This document shows positions 34,946 through 44,953 of a stretch of DNA of 64,000 nucleotides, in pieces. The position numbers and the translations under genes were made by a program. Below the pieces are notes generated by a model. It searched no databases and was not told the DNA's origin. It saw only the letters and a program-made list of their open reading frames with translations. The stretch comes from Homarus americanus (lineage: Eukaryota > Arthropoda > Malacostraca > Decapoda > Nephropidae): assembly GCF_018991925.1 (NCBI RefSeq), contig NW_024711934.1, positions 45,001-109,000 on the forward strand, in the 5' to 3' direction. Numbering within the stretch: the stretch's first letter is position 1; every line of letters starts with the position of its first letter.

Positions 34946-35023
34946 TGTTTGCCCCCTGTCTGTCTGTCTGTCTGTCTGTCCTGTATCTGTCTGTCTGTCT
35001 GTCTGTCTATCTGTCTGTCTGTC
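34900..35023. repeat. (GT)22 plus (GTCT)n compound microsatellite
   Basis: GT run 34900-34944, then GTCT tetramers from 34957 to 35023 with CTGTATC interruptions. Confidence 0.97.
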
Positions 35024-35086
35024 TGGTTAGATTACGTTACATTATGGCCTATTATGACTTGAAACCTTCAGACATTGGGCCCTTAT

Positions 35087-35130
35087 TAGAACTGGGGCCC
35101 ATATCAGTCACAATATGGGCCCCAGTTCTA
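35087..35130. other. 18-bp perfect inverted repeat
   Basis: TAGAACTGGGGCCCATAT (35087-35104) is exactly complementary to 35113-35130, with an 8-nt loop CAGTCACA. It belongs to a degenerate repeat with motifs of the type CCCATTAGAACTGG. Confidence 0.95.
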
Positions 35131-35179
35131 AACAACACCAAGTCAGGGTCTATTAGTACAGGGGCCCCACTAGTGAGCG

Positions 35180-35425
35180 AGTTACTGTTACTCCTCCTCC
35201 TCTTCTCCTCCTCTTACTCTTCCTCCTCCACTTCCTCCTCCTTTTCTTCTTCACTATCACCCAGACGCTCTTTCTCATCCTCCCTCCTCTTTCTCCTCCT
35301 CTTCCTTCTCCTCCTCTTCCTTCTTCTCCTCTTCCTTCTTCTCCTCCTCCTCTTCCTCACTACCACCCACACCCCCCTTTCTTATAATCCTTCCTCCTCG
35401 TTCTCCTCCTCCTTCTACCTACATC
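35180..35425. repeat. polypyrimidine (CTCCTC/TTCCTCCTC) region
   Basis: C/T-rich with trinucleotide TCC character. The Ser/Leu/Phe plus frame is an artefact. Confidence 0.9.
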
Positions 35426-35533
35426 ATCACTTTTTTCTCTGATTCCCATTTTATTTTAGTCTTTGTCTTCTGTAGGTTTCATTCTTTTTTATTCTGTGTT
35501 TAATTCATCCTCGGGTAACATGTGATCTTCGTA

Positions 35534-35612
35534 GTGGTGGTGGTGGTGATAGTGTTGTTGTTGGTGATGGTGATGATGGTGATAGTGTTGTTGTTGGTGA
35601 TGGTGATGATGG
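35534..35612. repeat. GGTGATGGTGAT minisatellite
   Basis: Two copies of a ~36-bp unit (GGTGATAGTGTTGTTGTTGG then TGATGGTGATGATGGT). Antisense poly-His/Gln frame is an artefact. Confidence 0.9.
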
Positions 35613-35899
35613 TGGTGCTCGCTTGTCAGATTCCAGTCTCCGTCAAATAATCCAGAATCTTTTTGTGACAATTTCTATTCTTGTGACGACGACCAGAGGG
35701 AGGAGAAGAACGACTCGTGCGTGCACCACCTCAGTAGCCGCCTCACCATCTCTCTCTCTCTCTCTCTCTCTGGGAACTATCTCACTGCCACACTCCTCAT
35801 CTCTACCACTTCTCACTCCGCACCGAGATTCTGCACCAAGGCCTTGATGTGGTGCCACTTCTCCTCTCAATCTCTGGTGTTGCTCGCAGATGATTCGTC
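35613..35899. other. uncertain, GC-moderate segment open on minus
   Basis: A minus-strand frame (35643-36164) is open through this segment and, outside its repeat-coded parts, shows mixed composition (for example IICEQHQRLRGEVAPHQGLG). A CT run lies inside at 35751-35771. No domain, no convincing splice pair. It may be coding or chance. Confidence 0.2.
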
Positions 35900-36110
35900 T
35901 CCCGGGTGGTGGTGGTGGTGGTGGTGATGGTGGTGGTAGTAGTAGTAGTAGTAGTTGTGGTGGGTGGTGATGGTTGTGGTAGTTGTTGGCGTTGTTGTTG
36001 TGGGCTCGGCGTCCAGGACAGGAGGTGGAGATGTTGTTTACTTCACGTTTGTTTATCTTCCTTGTCAAAACACACACACACACACACACACACACTACTA
36101 CTACTACTAC
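35900..36110. repeat. (GGT)n/(AGT)n region and (CA)n tract
   Basis: GGT and AGT trinucleotides at 35905-36003, CA run 36070-36095, then (CTA)5 to 36110. Confidence 0.93.
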
Positions 36111-36191
36111 TCTACTTTGCTGTCGCTCGGAATCGAGTATGACGATCATCCAGCTATGATACAATGATGTGAGTTATTAAGGATGTCACCT

Positions 36192-36762
36192 TCATTGATG
36201 AGTTCTGAAGAGACTAAAGAGGCCGATACGGGACCGGCAGGGTCGTTCACAGATGTTGCACATGTGGAGGGCTACAACTAGTGCGGGAGGGGCGGCGGCA
36301 GCGTCTTTCCGGCGTTGGCGCTTATCTGCCTCGGTATGCAGTCGGGCTAACTCAAGTAGTGACACCTTCTCGTGTGGTGCTCCTCAAGCGTTACGGTATG
36401 GAGTAATCGTCTCTCTCAGGTGAGGGGTCGGTTGGCACTTTTTAGGTTGTCTTAAGACTATCTTATACATTTTCAGTTGCCCGCCGGCGTTACGTTTACT
36501 ACTCGTTAGGTGACTATAAAGTAGCTGCTTTGGCAGTCTACTGTCGTCCATGCGGGTAACATGGCCAGTCCAACGTAGCTGCTCATGGATAATGGCAGCA
36601 TCGATGCTCCTACAGTTGGTGTCAGCGAGAATACTGGCGTTAGTTCTCTTGTCTTCCCAGCGAACTCGGAGGATGGAACGTAGGCTACGTTAGTGAAAGT
36701 TTTCAAGTGCCTTGAAAGTACCTTCTGTTTGTGACCCATGTCTCACTGCCATATAGCAATGG
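36192..36762 (-). pseudogene. LINE ORF2 C-terminal fragment with zinc-finger tail
   Basis: Reading minus: LLYGSETWVTNRR (36759-36720), a one-base frameshift, then LENFH*RSLRSILRVRWEDK with an in-frame TAA. Then EQLRWTGHVTRMDDSRLPKQ, a TGA, GAPHEKVSLLELARLHTEAD and a terminal CNICERPCRSRIGL ending FRTHQ before a TGA at 36192-36194. The RWTGHV(T/I)RM(D/E)DSR block and CxxC...H tail are typical of the region after the reverse transcriptase in many invertebrate LINEs. The catalytic core is absent. A dead, truncated copy. Confidence 0.85.
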
Positions 36763-37156
36763 TCCCCCACACACACCAGGGTTTAGCTCGTCAGCCTCTG
36801 TGAGTGTGACAGGAGCCTCAGCCAGCCTACGACACTGCAGCTTCCTTAAACACATTACCTTGGTCCTAAAAACAAGAGAACATCACCCTCACAACCTCCC
36901 CACACCAACACGTTCCGTCGACACTCACGTTGCCCTTGACCTTGAGGACGACCTTCACCCCAGCCATGAAGGAGAATAATTGAGGACTGATCTCTAACAG
37001 CTAGTTAGTTTGGTTTTGGAGGTTAAATCAGATTGGTTGGGTTAGGTTAGTTTATAATATATCTGGTTCAAGTGTTAATTATATGAGATAGGTACACAGG
37101 TGTGCAGAGCCTCCGCTTAACTGATTCTTGATTCTAATTACAGGGAATGGTTAATA
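36763..37156. other. unique interval beside LINE fragment
   Basis: Minus-strand RTKVMCLR near 36870 vaguely recalls the LINE segment just before LLYGSETW, so the element may continue with a ~90-bp insertion. The exon candidate at 36929-36967 also lies here. Confidence 0.3.
36929..36967 (-). other. possible first coding exon (13 codons)
   Basis: Minus strand: ATG with G at +4, reading MAGVKVVLKVKGN, then AAC|GTGAGT, a strong donor. Short, with no partner exon, so tentative. Confidence 0.2.
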
Positions 37157-37182
37157 AACACACACACACAAACACACACACA

Positions 37183-37242
<60 letters not shown>
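37157..37242. repeat. (CA)n microsatellite at SINE 3' end
   Basis: CA run with two CAAA interruptions in its first 40 bp. It begins where the minus-strand SINE ends and was probably seeded by the SINE tail. Confidence 0.96.
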
Positions 37243-37246
<4 letters not shown>

Positions 37247-37565
37247 AGGGCCACCTAGGCGTGAATTTGTTTAAGGTGTAGAAGCTGTCGCCAACACAAC
37301 AACCACACCCTGAGTAAACGAGCTGCATGACCCAGTTTCAAGGAATAGTCCGAGAAGACCGGACAACTTGCCAACTGCACTGGCTAACCATTACCCCGGA
37401 ACACGTTCCGCAAATCGATTAATATCCAGGTTCCCAATTACTGCTGGGTAGACAGAGGCAAATGGCGTAAAGAAACTTGCCCATAGTTTCACCCCGCCTG
37501 GGTATAGAACCCGGGTCCGCTCGCTTGCGAGGCGAGCATGCTGACCATAACACCACAGGTCATGA
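37243..37565 (-). mobile_element. tRNA-Ala-headed SINE
   Basis: On minus: an A-box-like TGGTGTTATGG (37555-37545), an anticodon arm CTCGC-CTCGCAA-GCGAG (37536-37520) with loop anticodon CGC (Ala) preceded by T33, and a B box GGGTTCTATACC (37512-37501). The tRNA-like head is followed by a body containing CTCTGTCTACCCAGCAGTAA and GGGAACCTGGATA. This block is common in decapod SINEs (from memory of the family style). The element runs into (TG)n at its 3' end. Confidence 0.8.
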
Positions 37566-38719
37566 GACATACATACCTACACACTCAAACACCGACACAC
37601 TCACGCACCTACACACACACACACACACACACACACATTCACTATAGTAAACATATTTTAGGAACGAAGCTGATTATCGTGTTAAATATCTACTGTACTT
37701 AGAAGAACTCGTAGGTAGGGAGACATGAGTGTGTTCTGTGCAAAGGGAGGATGATCTTTCAGCGTTACCGGTGGGAAATATGAAGGAGGGCGGGAGAGAA
37801 ACGTGAGTGGTGAGATAAAAAAGAGGTGACTGTAAGTGTTGACTGTAAGTGTTGACTGTAAGTGTTGACTGTAAGTGCACGGGGAATGAACCAGTGACCC
37901 TTTGGGAAGTGGCGAGACTATATCTATTCCTTCTCTAAAGAAAGTGAGAGAGAGAGAGAGAGGGGTAAGGAGAGTGGTAAAGTGGGAGTGGGAGTGAGAG
38001 AGGGAGGGGTAAGGTGGGAGGAGTGAGAGGGGAGGAAGCCGAGATAAAAGCGTGGAAAATTGAACCATAATGTGAGAGTGAGAGAGAAATGTGATGAAAC
38101 GGAGAACGTTGTCAAATGAGGTGAGGGTGGCAAGCTGGTTGGATTTTTGACACACACACATGGAAATAAAATACAAAATTCCATTACTGATAAAACACCG
38201 TCCAAACAATCTCACCTGTATCACCTGTAAGAGAACCTGATGAGTGTTACACCCGAGCTGCAGCCGCCATGACAGACACACCTGTAACAGACAGTGACAA
38301 AGGTGTTTCATTTTTGTTCTTCTTGTCATTCGGTGTTGAGAGCTTAACTCTTCCCCTGTACGGAGTGAGTCGCTATAGAGTCAGTTTGTCCAGCTGTGGC
38401 GGCGTGAGGCGAACCAGCCACGGCACATAAAACAATACTGTGACCAAAAAAGAAGGTTGAGGTGAAGGGTTGGACGGCTGAGTATCTCCCCTCACAGCCA
38501 CCAAACGCTGCAAGGTAAATTGGAAGCCAGAAATGTGAGGGGACCCTGTCTGTCTGTCCTCCTGGGGTAGCTGCTGATGTTTTATGGACAGGATATACAC
38601 AAGCATGTTACACTGCACCCACACATAGGGGACTATCTTATGGGGACTTAGAATATTGTTAGTGAATTGTCAGTGTGAATACTTTGAGTGTGTAACTTAT
38701 CATCCTCCAACTTCATCCA
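37566..38719. other. mostly unique interval
   Basis: Includes a short AC run (37611-37637), four copies of GACTGTAAGTGTT (37827-37878) and a G/A-rich patch (37935-38035). The 215-codon minus frame (37682-38329) is Ser/Leu/Pro-rich in its repeat part and has no recognisable domain elsewhere. Confidence 0.45.
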
Positions 38720-38890
38720 TCACGCCTTCACCCCTCATCCATCACGTCTTCCACCCCTTCATCCATCACGTCTTCACCCTTCATCCATCACGTCTTCCAC
38801 CCCTTCATCCATCACGTCTTCCACCCCCTCATCCATCAAACCCTCCATCCTCACCTCATCCTGCAACACTCATCCACCACACCCTCTTCT
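38720..38890. repeat. ~24-bp minisatellite (TTCATCCATCACGTCTTCCA)
   Basis: Six units of CATCCATCACGTCTTC(CA)CCC(CT), diverging to CATCCATCAAACC at the 3' side. Confidence 0.93.
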
Positions 38891-38903
38891 CATCCATCAG
38901 CAT

Positions 38904-38907
<4 letters not shown>

Positions 38908-38937
<30 letters not shown>
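38908..38937. repeat. (CA)15 microsatellite
   Basis: Pure CA run. Confidence 0.96.
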
Positions 38938-38940
<3 letters not shown>

Positions 38941-38984
38941 GAGTATTTCCGACGATTGATTATTATATTAGAGGTAAAAAGTAG

Positions 38985-39185
38985 TGAGGATAGTGGGTGA
39001 GGATAGGAGGTGAGGGTAGGTAGTGAGGATAGTGGGTGAGGATAGGAGGTGGTGAGTAGTGAGGATAGTGGGTAAGGATAGGAGGTGAGGTGTAGGTAGT
39101 GAGGATAGTGAGAGTATAGTTGATGATGGGGATAATGAGTGAGGATGGAAGGTGAGGATAGATGATGAGGATAGGAAGTGAGGAA
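38985..39185. repeat. GTGAGGATAG minisatellite
   Basis: About 14 irregular units of 10-20 bp made of GTGAGGATAG and GGAGGTGAGG/GGGTGAGGATA. Confidence 0.92.
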
Positions 39186-39213
39186 GGTCAGTCATGAGAG
39201 ATCACAAAGGAGG

Positions 39214-39218
<5 letters not shown>

Positions 39219-39297
<79 letters not shown>

Positions 39298-39420
39298 ATC
39301 CTAACCTATGGCACCATTATTTTGTATTTTTGTTATGACCTCCTCCTCCTCCTCCTCTCCTCCTCCTCTCCTCCTCCTCCTCCTCCCTCCCTCTTCCTCT
39401 TCCTCCTCCAGCTGACCCCC
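39219..39420. repeat. (CT)38 tract and (CTC)n region
   Basis: Pure CT 39219-39295; unique 45 bp; then CTCCTC-rich sequence from 39341. Confidence 0.96.
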
Positions 39421-39490
39421 CGAGAGTAGTTGCTCACTCCTTTAACTCTGTAATACTTAAATCCTCACATCTCTCCTCTTTTCTTCTCAG

Positions 39491-39555
39491 CCGTTGTCCT
39501 TGTCTGCTGTGGCAAGAAGACCCGGCGACTGTGGTGGTGGTGGAGGAAGAGGTGA
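39491..39555 (+). other. possible terminal coding exon
   Basis: A strong acceptor (CTCTTTTCTTCTCAG) precedes 62 nt of open frame that read VVLVCCGKKTRRLWWWWRKR and end at TGA 39553-39555. Two leading bases (CC) complete a split codon. Hydrophobic then basic residues resemble the inner edge of a membrane segment. The exon's end merges into the GATGGAGGAGG minisatellite. No family is recognised. Confidence 0.3.
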
Positions 39556-40925
39556 TGGAGGAGGATGATGGAGAGTGTGATGGAGGAGGGTGATGGAGGA
39601 GGGATGATGGAGGAAGAGGTGTGATGGAGGAGGTGATGGAGGAGGTGATGGAGGAGAGGGTGATGGAGGAGGAGGGTGATGGAGGAGGAGGTGATGGAGG
39701 AGGAGGGTGATGGAGGAGGAGGTGATGGAGGAGGAGGAGGGTGCTGGAGGAGGAGGGTGATGGAGGAGAGGGTGATGGAGGAGGATGATGGAGGAGGAGG
39801 TGATGGAGGAAGAGTGTGATGGAGGGGGTGATGGAGGAAGAGAGTTGATGGAGGAGGGTGATGGAGGAGGGGGTGATGGAGGAGGAGGGTGATGGAGGGA
39901 GAGGGTGATGGAGGAGGTGATGGAGGAAGAGTGTGATGGAGGAGAGAGTGGATGGAGGTGATGGAGGAAGAGTGGATGGAGGAGGGTGATGGAAGGAGGG
40001 TGATGGAGGAGGATGATGGAGGAAGAGGGTGATGGAGGAGGGTGATGGAAGAGGAGGGTGATGGAGGAGGAGGGTGATGGAGGAGGAGGTGATGGAGGAG
40101 GAGGGTGATCGAGGAAGAGTGTGATGGAGGAGGGTGATGGAGGAGGAGGGTGATGGAGGAGGAGGGTGATGGGAGGAGGGTGATGGAGGAGGGTGATGGA
40201 GGAAGAGTGGATGGAGGAGGGTGATGGAAGAGGAGGGTGATGGAGGAGGATGATGGAGGGAAGGTGTGATGGAGGAGGTGATGGAGAGGAGGGGTGATGG
40301 AGGAGGGGGGTGATGGAGGAGGAGGGTGATGGAGGAGGAGGTGGATGAGGAAGAGTGTGATGGAGGAGGGGATGGAGGAGGAGGTGATGGAGGAGGAGGG
40401 TGATGGAGGAGGAGGTGATGGAGGAGGGTGATGGAGGAAGAGGTGATGGAGGAGGGTGATGGAAGAGGATGAGGAGGAGATGGGAAGAGGTGATGGAGGA
40501 GGGTGATGGAAGAGGAGGGTGATGGAGGAGGAGATGGTGGAGGAGGGTGATGGAGGAGGAGGGTGATGGAGGAGGTGATGAGGAAGAGTGGATGGAAGGG
40601 GTGATGGAGGGAGGGTGATGGAGGAGGAGGGTGATGGAGGAGGGTGATGGAGGAGGTGATCGAGGAAGAGTGTGATGGAGGAGGGTGATGGAGGAGGAGG
40701 GTGATGGAGGAGGAGGGTGATGGAGGAGGAGGGTGATGGAGGAGGAGGTGATGGAGGAGGGTGATCGAGAAAGTGTGATGGAGGAGGGTGATGGAGGAGG
40801 AGGAGGGTGGAGGAGGAGGGTGATGGAGGAGGAGGGTGGTGGAGGACTGGTGATGACGATTATGATTGAGGAGGAAGGAGGAGAGAAGTGAAAGAAGGGA
40901 GGAGGAGGGAGGGAGGGAGGGAGGA
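39533..40925. repeat. large GATGGAGGAGG minisatellite, ~1.4 kb
   Basis: More than 80 units of 12-18 bp (GTGATGGAGGAGGAGG and one-triplet or one-base variants, plus GGAAGAGTGTGATGGAGG). It is the largest single tandem array in the window. Units differ by GGA indels and single-base slips, so no plus frame stays open. The minus strand lacks stop codons and ATG. Confidence 0.98.
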
Positions 40926-41124
40926 AGAAGTGAATGATGGAGGAGGGAGGATGGAGGAGGGATGGATGGAATGATGGAGGGAGGAGGAAGAGGAGAGAGG
41001 GAGGGCCTTTGAACTATCTCATCACCAGAGTCTTCAAGGAGGCTTATTACGGACTCTCCTGTGTAAGAGGCTTATTAGTATTATGGTTGTATTGTTGTAT
41101 AGTAGGTTATTGCGCTGGTTGTGA

Positions 41125-41460
41125 TGGTAGTGGTGGTGGTGGTAGTAGTGGTGGTGGTGGTGGTGGTGGTGGTGGTGGTGGTGGTGGTGGTGGGTGGTGG
41201 TGGTTGTGATGGTGGTGGTGGTGGTGGTGGTGGTGGTGGTGGTGGTTGTGATGGTGGTGGTGGTGGTGGTGTGGTCAAGCGGTGGTACTTGGTCTTGTCA
41301 GGTTATGTGAGAATAGTGATGGTAGTGGTTATAGGAGCAATAGTTGTAGTAGTTGATGTTGTTGTGATTGTAGTAATGTTGATGGTGGTGGTGATGATAG
41401 TAGTAGTAATAGTAGTAGTAGTAGTAGTAATACTTGGTGATACTGATGACCTGGGACCTC
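41125..41460. repeat. (GGT)n array with GTT/GTA extension
   Basis: GGT trinucleotide from 41125 to 41272, duplicated around GGTTGTGATGGTGG. After 50 bp unique sequence a decayed GTT/GTA/GAT block follows (41320-41440). Poly-Gly/Val and poly-Pro/Thr frames are artefacts. Confidence 0.95.
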
Positions 41461-41560
41461 GTGAATGATGTCGTGGGCTGGTGTAAGTATGGTGACCTCG
41501 CGTCTTAGTAGGTCAAGTGGGTGTTATGAATCACCTTCTACAGAATGGTATTGTAGGGTG

Positions 41561-41562
<2 letters not shown>

Positions 41563-41648
<86 letters not shown>
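41563..41648. repeat. (AC)43 microsatellite
   Basis: 86 bp uninterrupted. Confidence 0.98.
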
Positions 41649-41649
<1 letters not shown>

Positions 41650-41862
41650 CCGGGTAACAAGGGCATATTACCAAGTTAAAGCTACGTTAATACCATCTCT
41701 TTCCCGTTAAGTTTCAACTCCCGTATCAATTCCATTTAATGTCTTTCACTCTTCTGGTTATGTGTGTGTCCGGACAGCCTCTGAGTGCAATAGAAACTGC
41801 CTCAGTACATTTAAGACTTCAACACAAGATTTCTACACCATATAACATTTACCTTTGTGTGT

Positions 41863-41906
41863 GTAATAATAATAATAATACTGTAATAATAAACGGTTTA
41901 TTGAAA

Positions 41907-41908
<2 letters not shown>
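41863..41908 (-). mobile_element. LINE 3'-end fragment (46 bp)
   Basis: (TAA)n, then ATAAACGGTTTATTGAAA. This is the same 3' terminus as the reverse-transcriptase LINE at 52157 and the copy at 46378. On minus it reads TTTCAATAAACCGTTTATT followed by an ATT tail. Extremely 5'-truncated. Confidence 0.75.

Positions 41909-41961
<53 letters not shown>
41909..41961. repeat. (GT)26 microsatellite
   Basis: Pure GT run directly abutting the LINE fragment. Confidence 0.98.
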
Positions 41962-41962
<1 letters not shown>

Positions 41963-42035
41963 TGGCCGCCAGAGTGAGGCGATGACTGGCTAATAAACGT
42001 CCACTAGACGCTAATAAACCACATCTGAGGAGAAG

Positions 42036-42118
42036 TAGATGACGTCACGCTCAAGGAGATGACGTCACGTTCAAGGAGATGACGTCACGTTCAAGGAGAT
42101 GTCGATACGCTCAAGGAG
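42036..42118. repeat. 20-bp minisatellite containing TGACGTCA
   Basis: Four units of GATGACGTCACGTTCAAGGA; TGACGTCA at 42040, 42060 and 42080, and a mutated fourth unit (TGTCGATA). The unit sequence is unrelated to the 21.8-kb array except for the CRE palindrome. Confidence 0.95.
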
Positions 42119-43254
42119 TTAAGGTAAATAGCTCACCTTAGTCTACTGAGGTGACCACAAAATCCCCAAGATGGTTTAAAATCGGGGAAAAAAAACAATT
42201 ATTAACATCTTTACAACAGGGACGCCATTTTTAATTTTTTTTTTTGTTATTTTATTTTATTTATTTTTTTTTTTTTAGGGGGGGGGGGTTAACGCCATAC
42301 ATTTTATTTAACTCAGAAACAAACAACACCGGAGTTAGTAGATCACCTCTTATAAGCTTCAAATATACGGTAACAAAACCCCGCAGTTCTTTGCGTCCGG
42401 CTAATTAAGCAACTCCAGGTAAGCTGTGGTACCTTGAAGCTTGATTAGCATATCGAAGGAGAGACGAGCTAATTAGCACTGCTTTCGGGAACTTATTCGT
42501 CTTTTAAAAGTTTTGATGTTCCGGCGTCGTTCGTTTAGCATCCTGGATAAAGTTTGGGCGAAATCTCTCTCCTCGGCAGAACACACACACCTAACTAGAT
42601 TAGATCAATGTCGCAGTGTTTTTTTTTTTTAGAGGGAGACGTAACTCTCTCCTGCTAAGCTTATACTCTATCTTCTTCTATATTCTTCTCAGTCACCTGT
42701 AAGCTCCCTCTCTTCAACACGTCTCCCATCAGATATTAAACGATTTTTAATACTATTTTATTCTCACAAAATATATATCCACGATTACTTCTATCCATTA
42801 TTGGTGTTTATTTTATATATAGACAAATAAATTACGTAGATTTTTTTTCTGGATAAGTTTGTAAGAGTGTTTGTGTGTATTTAATTTTATCTATTTACTG
42901 AAGACTCGGCAAAGAAAGAGTATATAATGACAGGTGAGCACGGCAGGTAATACCATCATCATCCTCCACACAGGTAAAGACCATCACACACACACACACA
43001 CACATACACACACATCAAAAGCCCCTCTCGCGTATATATAATGTTTGAACCGCTATAATGACCCACATTTGCCGTAATTAGAAGCGAGTGTAGCAGTAAT
43101 TATGAACCATAGACCCCCAAAAAAATTTAAATATACATCAAGGCATTAGTGTATCCAGCTCTGAAAAATACTTAAATTATATTTCAATATTTTTTTTATA
43201 CGTGACCAACACTCCTTTTTTTTTTAGTGGCCGTGGTTTACTTTTGGGGACCTC
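42119..43254. other. unique AT-rich interval
   Basis: Contains T-rich runs with a G11 run (42268-42288), a short CA tract (42986-43014) and unique sequence. No gene or TE is recognised. Confidence 0.5.
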
Positions 43255-43480
43255 AGTCAGGTGGTGATCGGGGGCGGGGAGGTCAGGGGTGGGTGGATGG
43301 GAGGGGAGGGAGGAGGTCAGGGTGGTGGGGGGAGGGAGGAGGTCAGGGGTGGGTGGATGGGAGGGGAGGAGGAGGAGGGACGGTGGATGGGAGGGGAGGG
43401 GGGGAGGAGGGTGCAGGATGGGAGGGGAGGGGAGGATGTGAGGGTAGGATGGGAGGAGGGGGAGCTGTTGGTCAAGTAAC
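43255..43480. repeat. purine minisatellite (GGTGGGTGGATGGGAGGGGA)
   Basis: Four to five units of GGAGGTCAGGGGTGGGTGGA plus TGGGAGGGGAGG. Gly-rich and Pro-rich frames are artefacts. Confidence 0.93.
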
Positions 43481-43659
43481 AGGTTAAAAGTATAGTTAAT
43501 GTGGCGTCTACAAGGCAAGATGTTGTGTAAGTGAGAGTAAAGAAAGTGGAAGTTATAGAGTGAGAGACGTAGATAGAGGGACAATGATAGAGAAAGAAGG
43601 AAAGTAGATTGACTAAAGTTACAGAATTGAACCCCACATCAATGTGTGCAATAAAGGTC

Positions 43660-43712
43660 AACCTAACCTAACCTAACCTAACCTAACCTAACCTAACCTA
43701 ACCTAACCTAAT
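43660..43712. repeat. interstitial telomere-type (AACCT)10
   Basis: Ten perfect AACCT/CCTAA pentamers. Confidence 0.97.
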
Positions 43713-43767
43713 CAAAACAGAATATATATAAGTGAATAGTGTTTAAGGAGCCTGTTGGCTAAATACA

Positions 43768-43890
43768 TTAAAACAACAACAATAACAACAACAAGAACGA
43801 CAACAATAACAAAAGCAATAACAGCAACAACAATAACAACAACAACAATAACAACAACAACAATAACAACAACAACAATAATATAATAAA
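43768..43890. repeat. (CAA)n/(ACAACAATA)n repeat
   Basis: CAA trinucleotides organised in a 15-bp higher period (AACAACAACAATAAC). Confidence 0.93.
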
Positions 43891-44199
43891 AAAGAAAATT
43901 ATAATAAACAGGAAAAAGAAGAGAACGGAAAATTACTTACTGATAAGACGAACTAAAAGAAGAAAAAAAAAAAAGCAAATTCTGTTCCTTTTTACAGCCA
44001 AACGAAGGTGTAAAATCAGTGGTGTTTTTTTTTCACCATTCTATCTGGCAATATTTATCCCCAACACAGACAAACAAACCATCATTACCTTTGTTTGTCC
44101 GAGGAAAATGTCAACCTGGATTTTCTCGACTCTTACATAGAATCCTGAAAGCTGAACACATTTAATCACTCGGGAGGAAAAAATTGATATTTACTTCTG

Positions 44200-44335
44200 G
44201 AACCTATTAGAACTGATCCCATTATGACTGGGACCCATTAGAACTAGATCCCATAAAGACTGGGGTCTATTATGACTATCCCATTAAAACTGGCGCCCAT
44301 TAGGTCTAGTTCCCATTATCGTTGGCTTACCTTCC
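44200..44335. repeat. degenerate CCCATTAGAACTGG repeat
   Basis: Seven diverged ~18-20 bp units (ACCCATTAGAACTAGATC, CCCATTATGACTGG, CCCATTAAAACTGG and others). Same motif family as at 3.3 and 35.1 kb. Confidence 0.7.
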
Positions 44336-44485
44336 CTAATACACTGACACTACAGCTGGTGTTCCTGATAATCACTTAATACCATCAATTGTCTCGCTTA
44401 ATTGACCATAAACAATGATAAATCTGATTACTTAAAACACCCCTTAGTAAATACATATTTATTAATTTATATAAAAATACGCTAA

Positions 44486-44700
44486 TCCCTAATCCCCACC
44501 CCCAACCCACTCTCCACCCCAACCCACTCTCTCTCCCACCCTAACCCACCTCTCCCACTCCCAACCCACTCTCCACTCCCAACCCACTCTCTCTCTACTC
44601 CCAACCCACTCTCTCCCACTCCCCAACCCACCTCTCTCCCACTCCCAACCCACTCTCCCCACTCCCAACCCACTCTCCCAATTCCAACCCACTTAAAGGG
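44486..44700. repeat. ~19-20 bp minisatellite (CTCTCCCACTCCCAACCCAC)
   Basis: About eleven units. The antisense Val/Gly/Trp/Glu frames are repeat translations. Confidence 0.95.
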
Positions 44701-44739
44701 TTCCCCCCTTTCTTTCATCATTTATTTATTCCTCTCCCT

Positions 44740-44848
44740 CCCTCCCTACCTTTATTCTTCCCTCCCTCCCTCCTCTCCCCTCCGTCCTCCTCCTCCTCCC
44801 CCCCTTCTTCCATCCCCCTCCCTCCCTCCCTCCCTCCCTCCCTCTCAC
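44740..44848. repeat. (CCCT)n polypyrimidine tract
   Basis: CCCTCCCT tetramer character, densest at 44812-44845. Confidence 0.92.
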
Positions 44849-44953
44849 TGGGTCACCTGCTGTCCACTTGAGACCTGAGAGCTAAACATGTTATTGACAA
44901 GTACATTACAACAAGAGCAAGTCATTATTCAGCTTCACCACGAGTCGCTATGA

